17,423 nt of DNA from Nitrospinota bacterium (GTDB lineage: Bacteria; JADFOP01), in contig JADFOP010000043.1 of the NCBI GenBank assembly GCA_022562795.1, forward strand, positions 1 to 17,423, written 5' to 3'. The number at the start of each line of letters is the position of its first letter. Positions within the stretch are counted from its first letter, which is position 1. The position numbers were made by a program, and so were the translations under genes. Positions 7,055-13,730 of the stretch are shown piece by piece. The notes under the pieces were generated by a model that was not told the DNA's origin, did not search any database, and saw nothing but the letters and a program-made list of their open reading frames with translations.

Positions 7055-7261
7055 CTAGTCATACACGTCAACCTTATTTCCTCCAACGCCGCCAGCGACC
7101 AAATCCTCATCTTCTGACACTTTCTCTCTCGGCTCCGAATCCTTCGACGGCGACTGGCTGATGACCACTTTTTCTTGGTCCTTTTCGAGGCTGGCCTCAG
7201 ACCCATCTGGTTTTTGGCAACTCGGCCTGGGCTGCCAACGCTTCGCCTGATCCCGCAACAT
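7055..7261 (-). pseudogene. Small ORF after fliA, possibly frameshifted
   Basis: The reading frame codes 68 residues with a hydrophilic, protein-like second half: EKVVISQSPSKDSEPREKVS and LVAGGVGGNKVDVYD before the stop. It resembles the short soluble proteins that often follow fliA in flagellated Deltaproteobacteria and end in G-x-K-V-D-x-Y. Its first half looks non-native, while a neighbouring frame upstream reads NVAGSGEALAAQAELPKT, which would make a sensible beginning, so one or two frameshifts may have split it. It starts about 40 bp after the fliA stop. It is not FlgM by any motif I can see. Whether it is a gene at all is uncertain. Confidence 0.35.
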
Positions 7262-7299
7262 TCTGCCCCGCTCACCTGTAATGACGGGAAATGCTCCAC

Positions 7300-8016
7300 C
7301 TAGTCTCTCACCACTTTTTTCTCTTCCATGAGGACCGAGAGCCTCTGCCGGGCGGAGTGAAGGGCCTTTGAGTGAATCTGAGAGATCCGCGAGACGGTAA
7401 CCTCTAGGGCTTTGGAAATTACCTTCATGGAAAGCCCCTCGAAGTAGTAGAGGGACAGCACCAACCTCTCCCGTTGGGGCAGGTCCGCTATAGTCGTCGT
7501 AAGGTGCTTTCGCAGGTCCTCCTTTTCCAAATTATCAAACGGGTCAATGGCATGCTCATCCGCGATAGAGGCTATCCTTTCCGCTCCCTCTTCGTAGAGG
7601 CTCAGGGTGACGAGGTTATTGTTGTACCACAGGAGCTTGTCTACGTTTTCGAGCGTCTCGCCCGTAGCCTCGGCAAGCTCTTCTCGAGTTAAAGCACGGC
7701 ACTTTTGGGCCTCCAGTCGCCTCTCGACCTCCTTGAGCCTTTTGATTTTCTTCCTTTGGGAGGTAGGTACCCAATCTAACGACCTCAGGTAGTCCAGCAT
7801 CGCTCCCCAGACGCGAATTTCCGCGTAGGTCTTGAATTGAACATTGCGGCTAGGGTCATAACGCTCCAAGGCTTCCAAGAGCCCTATGACCCCGGTCTGG
7901 ACGAGGTCATCCAGCTCCACCGCTGGAGGCGTCCGCATTGCGAGTCGTCCTGCCATAAGCTTTATGATCGAGGCATATTCTGTTACCAGCTGCCTTTTCT
8001 GCTCGTCGGAAATCAT
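7300..8016 (-). CDS. fliA: RNA polymerase sigma factor FliA (sigma-28)
   Basis: A 238-residue sigma factor of normal FliA length. Region 2 (about 10-85) carries ELDDLVQTGVIGLLEALERY and FKTYAEIRVWGAMLDYLRSL followed by DWVPTSQRKK, the FliA core and -10 recognition signature. Region 3 spans about 90-150. Region 4 (about 180-232) has LPQRERLVLSLYYFEGLSM and a helix-turn-helix VTVSRISQIHSKAL. There is no frameshift or truncation. The ATG at 8016 is the first residue of the conserved domain. In flagellated bacteria this factor transcribes late genes (flagellin, motor, chemotaxis). Upstream is the fliF-flhF fossil; flhG, expected between flhF and fliA, is absent. A sigma-54-like element about 103 bp upstream could drive it independently. 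No anti-sigma flgM is visible. Confidence 0.95.
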   Translation of the reverse strand: MISDEQKRQLVTEYASIIKLMAGRLAMRTPPAVELDDLVQTGVIGLLEALERYDPSRNVQFKTYAEIRVWGAMLDYLRSLDWVPTSQRKKIKRLKEVERRLEAQKCRALTREELAEATGETLENVDKLLWYNNNLVTLSLYEEGAERIASIADEHAIDPFDNLEKEDLRKHLTTTIADLPQRERLVLSLYYFEGLSMKVISKALEVTVSRISQIHSKALHSARQRLSVLMEEKKVVRD

Positions 8017-8256
8017 TTATCTCATCAGCTCCCAATGTGGCGGGAGAAATGAGCGAGGCTCTTGAGGTATCCCATCGAGCAATAAACAGTCTGCCGCCAT
8101 GTGCTCCTACCTTTTGAAGCGACATTATTGCCTACCCCTGCGTCTTTTTTCCCACCTCACCCTGTCCTAGAAACACGAGGAATCCTTCACCTCCACCTTT
8201 CTCCGACAGGACGCGAGCCCAATCCCTCTGAGCCCGTCGCTAGTCCAACGCGTTTA
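8017..8256. other. Gap where flhG would be expected
   Basis: About 240 bp between the end of the flhF remnant and fliA. No P-loop or other FlhG/FleN motif is readable on the minus strand in any frame. It holds a possible sigma-54 promoter (8118-8133). Confidence 0.55.
8118..8133 (-). promoter_or_regulatory. Possible sigma-54 promoter for fliA
   Basis: The minus strand reads AGGCAATAATGTCGCT, keeping GG and GC exactly 10 bases apart and the CA after GG. It departs from consensus TGGCACG-N4-TTGCW at the first T, the CG and one T of TTGC. Start of transcription would be near 8107, about 90 bp before fliA. Confidence 0.35.
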
Positions 8257-8745
8257 TTAATAAGCATTTAGACCGCTCTCCCAATGCGCCTTTAGGATCA
8301 GGCCTGTTATCCGCTCCGGGGTCGCAACCTCCAAGTCCTCCGGAATCCGCTGGCCCGTCGAGACATACGAGATAGTACAGTTCAATTCCCATGCCAAATT
8401 CAGCATTGACCCAGGACGACTCCCTCGTCGACTTTGGTGAAAAGCACCCGATGGAAGGGGACTTCATAGAATCCCTTGGCCACGGCCTCCATTTCCTGCT
8501 CCCGGGTGGTCGCACTCAGCACCAGATGGACCTCCAAGGAGGGGATTCGGCGAAACGACCCTCGAAGGTGAGCTATGTGGTGCATGTCGCCTGGCCCCCT
8601 GCCCGGCGTATCTACGCAAATGAGGCTGGCGCGACCATATCGGTCGACGATGTCGGCTAGGTCTCGGTAATCGCGGGCCACCTCGACAGGGACGCCCAAG
8701 AGCTCCCCGTAGAGAGAAAGCTCCTCCACCGCACCCACCTGCTCC
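8257..8745 (-). pseudogene. flhF: 3' half of flhF, fused to fliF and frameshifted
   Basis: The reading frame joined to fliF continues as AVEELSLYGELLGVPVEV, CVDTPGRGPGD, VHLVLSATTREQE and VLFTKVDEG. This is the second half of the FlhF SRP-type GTPase: the segment after ADTYR, the DTAGR switch and the TKLDE base-recognition motif (DTPGR and TKVDE here). It stops at 8400, but another frame carries on without a gap: SMLNLAWELN, then STGQRIPEDLEVATPERI, ending at TAA 8257 as FlhF does. One missing base (probably one G in the run near 8411-8415) explains the shift. The N-terminal domain and P-loop are gone, so there is no GTPase. FlhF normally positions flagella at the cell pole. The single-base shift could be a sequencing error; the loss of the 5' half cannot. 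Confidence 0.85.
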
Positions 8746-9027
8746 AACCGCGTGAAGTCCATATCCACCGAAACACGTACTATGGCCATGTTAGGCCCCA
8801 GGACCCGCTCTACCATCTCATGAATCCGCTGCTCCATGGGCCCCTCGTACCGACGGTGATACTGGAGCTGGGAGGTGCTCAGTAGGGCCGCATCGTCACC
8901 CTTTTCACCACCCGACAGGGCCCCCCTGATGGCCGACCACCACCAGCCCGACCAAAACCGTGAGGGCAATACGCTGGCCCCAGGATAGGCCAGCAAAGAG
9001 ACGAGCAAATGGTTCAAGAAAGCCCAT
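8746..9027 (-). pseudogene. fliF: fliF remnant (MS-ring protein) with large deletions
   Basis: The ATG at 9027 overlaps the stop of the FlgR-like gene (TGATG), as in a real operon. It reads [20 protein letters not shown] and then a membrane helix ALTVLVGLVVVG, the N-terminus of FliF with its first TM segment; that frame hits a stop at 8905. One frame over, coding resumes as LSGGEKGDDAALLSTSQLQY and VLGPNMAIVRVSVDMDFT, which is the mid-protein FliF segment (LSxxQLEYQ..., VRVSxDLDF). Some two hundred residues between these two pieces are missing, and the whole C-terminal half, including the second TM and the FliG-binding tail, is gone. Past FTRLEQ the frame becomes FlhF. No MS-ring can be built from it. 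Confidence 0.85.
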
Positions 9028-10457
9028 CACACCCTGTCCACCTCCGTGTAGTAGGCATCACCACACGGGATTGTGATGCCCTCTTCCTCCCGATAGAGGC
9101 GAAGCTTGTTTCGAATGGTCCTTAGACTGACGTCTAGCATCTTTGCTGCCTTGGTCCGATTGCCCCTAGTCGCCTCCAAGGTCTTGAGAATCAGGCGCTT
9201 TTCCATCTCTCGGACCGAAAGACCCGCGGAAAGCTCAAGGTCCGACGGCTGCAAAGCCCAGGAGCCTTCTAGGTCCATGTCCGACGGGCCTATCTTGTCT
9301 CCGGCGCAGAAAATTACTGCCCTTATAATGGCGTTTTCCAGCTCCCGGATATTTCCGGGCCAGGGGTAGCCGAGCATCTTTTCCACACACTGAGGGGCGA
9401 AGCCCGTTATCTCCCTTCCCGCCAGCTGACTAGAGTCCTTGAGGAAGAACTCTGCAAGGAAGACGATGTCATCTTTCCGCTCCCTGAGCGGTGGAATAGT
9501 GAGGGTCACCACCTTGAGCCGGTAGTAGAGGTCCTCCCGGAAGCGGCCCTTTTCGACCTCCTTCCGGACGTCTTTGTTGGTGGTAGCGATAATCCGAACA
9601 TCGATGGAAATCGGCGACTTGCCCCCTATCCGATCTACCTCCCTTTCTTGAATAGCTCGAAGGAGCTTGGCCTGCAGGCTCGTCTGCATCTCGCTGATTT
9701 CGTCGAGCAGGAGGGTTCCTTTGTTGGCAAGCTCAAACTTCCCCTCTCTCTGAGCAACCGCGCCCGTAAAGGCCCCCTTCTCGTGTCCAAAAAGCTCGCT
9801 TTCCAGGAGGTTTTCGTTCAGGGCAGCGCAATTGACGGCCACGAAAGGCCCATTTTTTCGCCCGGAGTTGCGGTGGATTAAGCGGGCCAGGAGCTCCTTG
9901 CCAGTGCCACTCTCGCCCGTTATGAGGACCGTGGCGTCGGTTGCCGCGACTACTTGGGCCTTTTGCTCCACCTCCTTCGAGCGAGAGTCTTGGCAGAGAA
10001 ATTGAGCCCGCCTTTTGAGCTTTTTCCCGACCCCCCCAAGAGTGGTCACTGGCTGAGGGCGTCCCCGCTTCCGCCAAAAAATGCGCTTCACCACTTCTTC
10101 CAGCTTCTGGATGGGGAAGGGCTTGACGAGGAACTCATCGGCCCCTCGCTTCATAGCTTCAACGGCCTCCTCCACATCCCCGAAGGCAGTCACTACAACC
10201 ACGGCTGTATCGGGCGAGCGCTCCTTCACCTTACTCAGCACATCCATGCCTCCGGTCTTGGGCATGCGCAGGTCGGTGATCACAATCCCGAATTTTTGGC
10301 CGTCGAACTTCGCCAGGCCATCGGCTCCGTCTCGGGCCACGGTCACGTTGTAGCCCTTGTGTATCAGAGCCTGAGACAATGCGTGGCGCATCTGGTAGTC
10401 GTCGTCCACAACCAAGATGGAAGGGGGTTTCCCGTCAACGAGCGGATTTTCCGGCAT
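9027..10457 (-). CDS. FlgR/FlrC-like sigma-54-dependent activator
   Basis: A 476-residue NtrC-family response regulator. The receiver (about 12-125) has phosphoacceptor Asp62 (VITDLRMP), Thr in VVTAFG and Lys in LVKPF. The AAA+ domain has Walker A GESGTGKE (181-188), GAFTGA (228-233), Walker B LLLDE (about 249-253) and [12 protein letters not shown]. The C-terminal Fis helix-turn-helix lies in [20 protein letters not shown], preceded by [16 protein letters not shown]. This tail is characteristic of FlgR/FlrC/FleR, which switch on hook-basal-body genes with sigma-54. The start at 10457 (GAGGGGAAG upstream) overlaps the end of the kinase gene by 23 bp, and the stop overlaps the fliF start, so the original order was kinase-regulator-fliF. 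The gene is intact although its apparent target operon is wrecked. Confidence 0.92.
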   Translation of the reverse strand: MPENPLVDGKPPSILVVDDDYQMRHALSQALIHKGYNVTVARDGADGLAKFDGQKFGIVITDLRMPKTGGMDVLSKVKERSPDTAVVVVTAFGDVEEAVEAMKRGADEFLVKPFPIQKLEEVVKRIFWRKRGRPQPVTTLGGVGKKLKRRAQFLCQDSRSKEVEQKAQVVAATDATVLITGESGTGKELLARLIHRNSGRKNGPFVAVNCAALNENLLESELFGHEKGAFTGAVAQREGKFELANKGTLLLDEISEMQTSLQAKLLRAIQEREVDRIGGKSPISIDVRIIATTNKDVRKEVEKGRFREDLYYRLKVVTLTIPPLRERKDDIVFLAEFFLKDSSQLAGREITGFAPQCVEKMLGYPWPGNIRELENAIIRAVIFCAGDKIGPSDMDLEGSWALQPSDLELSAGLSVREMEKRLILKTLEATRGNRTKAAKMLDVSLRTIRNKLRLYREEEGITIPCGDAYYTEVDRV

Positions 10458-11775
10458 AATTTGCTTCCCCTCGTTCAGATAGGTGACTCTGCAACTCCAA
10501 GACCCCCGGCAGCAGGACGGTAAATGAGGTGCCCCGGCCCGGGTCGCTCTCTACGTCTATGGAGCCCCGGTGGACTTCCACGATCTTATGGGCGATGGCG
10601 AGGCCTAATCCCGTGCCCTTCGGGCGGGTCGTGAAAAAGGGATGAAAGATACGCTCCAACAGCTTGGGGGCGATCCCGTGGCCGGTATCAGCGATCTGAA
10701 GCTCTACATCAACGGGGGAGTAAGACCCATCGGCGCCGTCGGGCTCGGCAATGCCAAGAGCCACAGGCCGCTGGCGAGCTGATACCTTGATTCGTCCTCC
10801 CTCGGGCATCGCCTGTAAGGCATTAACCAACAAGTTTAGCCAGAGCTGACTTAGAAGCTCTCTATCGCCCAAGGCGAACGGGAGCCCCTCATCGACCTCG
10901 AGCTCAGCTCCCACCGCCTGGCCCTCGAGCATTGGCCGTATGAAACCCAGGGTCTCTTCGAGGTGCTCCTTCACGTTGATGGGGACGAATTGCGAAGAAG
11001 GCTCCTGGTTGATGAGGAGCATATTGGAGACGATGAGCTTTAGGCTCCTAACACCCCTCAGAATGTGCTCCAGGTTCTCCCCCCAGGCAGGCTCATCGGG
11101 GGCCTCCTCGAGTAGCCTCTCTGTGAGGGACGCGTGAAGCTCTATGCTGCCCAGGGGATTTCTAATCTCGTGGGCCAAAGCGGCTACCATCTCGCCCATG
11201 GCCGAAAGCTGGTTGGCACGTTGTACCTGTTTCTCCAGGCGTTTCAGTCGGGTAACCTCCTCCAGGATCGCTACCGTGCCGTTGCGCCGCCGTGCCCCGT
11301 CGTACAGGGGACATAAGGAGACTAGAAGATACCGCCGGTTATGGCTCCCGGCTCGCCGGAAAGAGCACTCCGCGGGTGTGGACCAATCCCGCTCTTGCAA
11401 GTTGATGGGCCTTGGGCCCTCCCAGTTGTCCAACTTCTCGAAGACCCCGGTCAAGGGCTGGCTTAGAAGTCCCAAAGGATCGCATTCCCAAATTGCACCC
11501 ACAGCGCGGTTTACCGTGGTCACCACCCCATCCATATCGGCTACCAGGATCCCGCACGAGACGCTCTCTAGAATGTTTTTCAAGTGGTTCTTGATGCGGT
11601 CCTTCTCCTGGAGGTTGGTCTCCAGGTCAGCCGAAAGGGTGGAAATGTAGGACTTGAGGCTTCCGTAGGTGTATCGGAGCCGCTCAGTGGTGTCGTTAAA
11701 ACTAAACACGACATTGGCAGGGCGCTCCAGGTCCTCTGGAGGACCCTCCTGACCGACGCTTCGACTCTCGCTCAT
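10435..11775 (-). CDS. FlgS/FleS-like cytoplasmic PAS histidine kinase
   Basis: A 446-residue soluble kinase counted from the ATG at 11775. There is no membrane segment. An N-terminal helix lies at about 30-60 and a PAS domain at about 62-175 ([18 protein letters not shown]). The HisKA domain has His202 in [12 protein letters not shown]. The ATPase domain has Asn318 (LLVNALQAM), [10 protein letters not shown] and the lid [15 protein letters not shown]. The architecture and its position directly before an FlrC-type regulator match FlgS/FleS/FlrB, which phosphorylate that regulator during flagellar assembly. A longer reading from a TTG at 11877 is possible, but that extension is low-complexity and would begin almost on the sigma-54-like promoter's start point. 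A sigma-54-like promoter lies about 110 bp upstream. Confidence 0.9.
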   Translation of the reverse strand: MSESRSVGQEGPPEDLERPANVVFSFNDTTERLRYTYGSLKSYISTLSADLETNLQEKDRIKNHLKNILESVSCGILVADMDGVVTTVNRAVGAIWECDPLGLLSQPLTGVFEKLDNWEGPRPINLQERDWSTPAECSFRRAGSHNRRYLLVSLCPLYDGARRRNGTVAILEEVTRLKRLEKQVQRANQLSAMGEMVAALAHEIRNPLGSIELHASLTERLLEEAPDEPAWGENLEHILRGVRSLKLIVSNMLLINQEPSSQFVPINVKEHLEETLGFIRPMLEGQAVGAELEVDEGLPFALGDRELLSQLWLNLLVNALQAMPEGGRIKVSARQRPVALGIAEPDGADGSYSPVDVELQIADTGHGIAPKLLERIFHPFFTTRPKGTGLGLAIAHKIVEVHRGSIDVESDPGRGTSFTVLLPGVLELQSHLSERGEANYAGKSAR

Positions 11776-11885
11776 CTTGTAAGCACCGCCCCTGCCACTG
11801 TTCCTTCCTCTCGAGGGCTCCAGGGTATTCGGCAGCCACCTTGGGCTCATAGCGCCTAACGCTCCGTACTGACTCAATGGAACCG

Positions 11886-11901
11886 TGCAAGAATACTGCC
11901 A
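11886..11901 (-). promoter_or_regulatory. Probable sigma-54 promoter of the FlgS/FlgR operon
   Basis: The minus strand reads TGGCAGTATTCTTGCA: TGGCA, then TTGCA, with GG and GC exactly 10 bases apart. Against TGGCACG-N4-TTGCW only the C and G after TGGCA differ. Transcription would start near 11874, about 100 bp before the kinase ATG, as expected for a FleQ-activated second-tier operon. Confidence 0.6.
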
Positions 11902-12229
11902 TGTTCCGGCAAATAGTTCCTGCCAATCAATAATAGGAGTGTTTTCAAAGAGTTGAGAAACTACAGGAGGGGACTGGAGAGGTTAAATATGCACTTCGCC
12001 CTGATGTCGTTCGTCGAAATTCCGTCGCAGGGTCAGTGTCCTTGACACTATGACGTTCGGATCACCCAGGCATTCGGGGCGCCTTTTCCCAAAGGAGGGA
12101 ACGAATTTTCCTGATGCGCTGTTGGCCTACCGGGCGACTATCCTAGATTGTGAGAAGATAGATGGTGTTTGGGAAGTAAATATGAGCAGTGAAGTATTGC
12201 TTCAAAGGCCAGTCCAGGGCGCGGTAAGG
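11902..12229. other. Intergenic stretch between the two kinase genes
   Basis: About 330 bp with no recognisable coding frame on either strand. It would hold activator sites for the promoter at 11886-11901, and it contains the inverted repeat at 12035-12049. No terminator for the GAF kinase gene is obvious. Confidence 0.5.
12035..12049. repeat. Perfect 6-bp inverted repeat, operator-like
   Basis: AGTGTC-CTT-GACACT is a perfect palindrome with a 3-base centre. It extends to GTCA/TGAC if a two-base bulge is allowed. It lies about 140 bp upstream of the sigma-54-like promoter at 11886, a normal distance for an enhancer site. Confidence 0.4.
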
Positions 12230-13474
12230 TTATACGCCTTGGGCGGCCTTGGGGAGGGAGATGGTCACGGTCGTGCCCCGGCCCACAGCGCTCTCGACCT
12301 CCACATCACCCTGCTGCGATTTAATAAGATTGTGTGTCATTGCCATGCCCATACCAAACCCATCGTCTCCTTTGGTGGTGAAGAAGGGCTCAAAAATCCT
12401 GGAGCGAACTTCCTGGGACATACCAACACCGGTGTCGCTGACGGCAATGTGAACCGTTCCGCTCCCCTCCCATGTTCGAATGGTCAGCTTTCCACCTTTA
12501 GGCATTGCCTGGATGGAGTTCAAAACGACGTTGATCAGGGCCTCCCTTAGCAGGGCCGCATCGGCCAAGATCGGCCTTTCCAACTTCAAGTCCTTTTGAA
12601 TCTCGATGGATATTCCTTTCGCCAGGACCTCTTTGAATTTGACCCGGAGCATCTCAAGCACGTCCTCTGCCAACTCGTTCAGGTCCACCGGTGTGACCCG
12701 AGGACCAGCCGCCGTCCTAGAGGTAAGTTCATGTAGACGCCTTACGGTCTCGGTCGCGTCCATGACCGTCCGCTCCATGACATCGAGGATACGAAAAGCC
12801 TCCTTGTCGGATTGATCTAGGCGAGGGCTGAGCAGATAGAGGTTTCCAAGGATAAGGCCCAAGAAGTTGTTGAAGTCGTGCGTTTTTCCAATGGCCCTCT
12901 TTGCGAGCACCTCAAACGTTTCGGTCAGGAGGAGCTTCTCCCGGGCCTCGTTCAACCCCTGCCTGGTCTGGTAAAGCTCCCAGGCCGTGGCCAGATGCCG
13001 GGCGAAAATACCCAGGATGGCGTCATCCCACGAGGTGAACCTCTCGGGGCTTGGGCTTAAAAGGACAAATGCCCCCACCGACCGCCCATCCACTACCAAG
13101 GGGGCTCCAAGAAGGGCTCTATGAGCAGTGACCTCGAGGAGAGTTCGATTGCCCCAACGAGGCTCTCGAGAAAGGTCCCGAACAACAAGGGGCCTCCCGC
13201 GACGCATAAGCTCTTTTACGAAAGGCTCGTCAGCCCTGAGCACCTCCTCGACTCTATTGCGGTCCGCTCCGGAGACTCCAGCAAGCTGGAGCTGCCCTGA
13301 GACCTCATCCACGCTCCACATTAGCACGAGCGAAACGCCCCAGATACGATTAGCCACATCGGCCAGGGCCGCTGTGATTGTATCGGGCTCACCCCCTAGG
13401 TCTGACTGGCGAAGGAACGAGACCATGGAGTTCAACATCCTCGCCCTTTTCCCTCTATCGCGACGCCGCGCCAT
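12230..13474 (-). CDS. GAF-domain soluble histidine kinase
   Basis: A 414-residue cytoplasmic kinase: GAF domain at about 20-170 (HRALLGAPLVVDGRSVGAFV is its central strand region), a helical linker, then HisKA with His199 in GKTHDFNNFLGLILGN. The ATPase domain has Asn319 (NVVLNSIQAM), VSDTGVGMS and lid residues DDGFGMGMAM. The box around His is slightly unusual (THDFNN in place of the common AHDFNN), and the lid is GFGMGMA rather than GTGLGLA, but all catalytic positions are filled. The ATG is preceded by AAGGAGG four bases upstream. The gene follows the NtrC-type activator at 13731, the most likely partner by position. The gap carries a sigma-54-like promoter and a hairpin, so it can also be expressed separately. 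The GAF ligand is unknown. Confidence 0.9.
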   Translation of the reverse strand: MARRRDRGKRARMLNSMVSFLRQSDLGGEPDTITAALADVANRIWGVSLVLMWSVDEVSGQLQLAGVSGADRNRVEEVLRADEPFVKELMRRGRPLVVRDLSREPRWGNRTLLEVTAHRALLGAPLVVDGRSVGAFVLLSPSPERFTSWDDAILGIFARHLATAWELYQTRQGLNEAREKLLLTETFEVLAKRAIGKTHDFNNFLGLILGNLYLLSPRLDQSDKEAFRILDVMERTVMDATETVRRLHELTSRTAAGPRVTPVDLNELAEDVLEMLRVKFKEVLAKGISIEIQKDLKLERPILADAALLREALINVVLNSIQAMPKGGKLTIRTWEGSGTVHIAVSDTGVGMSQEVRSRIFEPFFTTKGDDGFGMGMAMTHNLIKSQQGDVEVESAVGRGTTVTISLPKAAQGV

Positions 13475-13503
13475 AAGGCCTCCTTGCTCTTCCCGCCGCT
13501 TCC

Positions 13504-13536
13504 AAAACTAACCCCCCCTCCCTGGGGGTTTTAGTT
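13504..13536 (-). terminator. GC-rich hairpin with U-rich flank (terminator or leader attenuator)
   Basis: On the minus strand, AACTAAAACCCCC, a short loop, then GGGGGGTTAGTTTT form a stem of at least five G-C pairs that extends through the A/T arms. The T-rich flank would act as a weak intrinsic terminator. It could end the NtrC transcript (stop at 13731). However, it lies downstream of the sigma-54-like promoter, so it would also sit in the GAF kinase leader. Confidence 0.5.
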
Positions 13537-13578
13537 CCCTCGGCCACATCTTTGGGACCACCCCACTTCCGAAAGATA

Positions 13579-13594
13579 AGCAAAATTCGTTCCA
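13579..13594 (-). promoter_or_regulatory. Probable sigma-54 promoter of the GAF kinase
   Basis: The minus strand reads TGGAACGAATTTTGCT, matching TGGCACG-N4-TTGCW at all fixed positions but one (C to A), with GG and GC 10 bases apart. Transcription would start near 13568, about 94 bp before the ATG at 13474. The gene directly upstream encodes a sigma-54 activator, an obvious candidate regulator. Confidence 0.62.
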
Positions 13595-13730
13595 GGGCGT
13601 GGCAGCAAACGTTACCCTGCTGGGGGGGCAGCCCTAAAGGTCTATTAACAAACGCGGTGCGGGATGCAGGATATTTGGCAAGACCCCGGAGCCGGGGGCA
13701 TGGAGGCAGGAGGTGCGTCTTTTAGTGGTG

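Noticed and set aside
8400-9017. 205-residue ORF as a novel intact protein
   Set aside because: Its parts are recognisable segments of FliF and FlhF, and its first 30 residues are FliF read in the wrong frame.
11776-11877. N-terminal extension of the FlgS-like kinase from TTG
   Set aside because: The extra 34 residues are low-complexity and the TTG sits almost on the start point of the predicted sigma-54 promoter; the ATG at 11775 is simpler.
12050-12550. Plus-strand ORF of 166 residues
   Set aside because: More than half lies antisense to the ATPase domain of the GAF kinase, and the free part shows no domain features.
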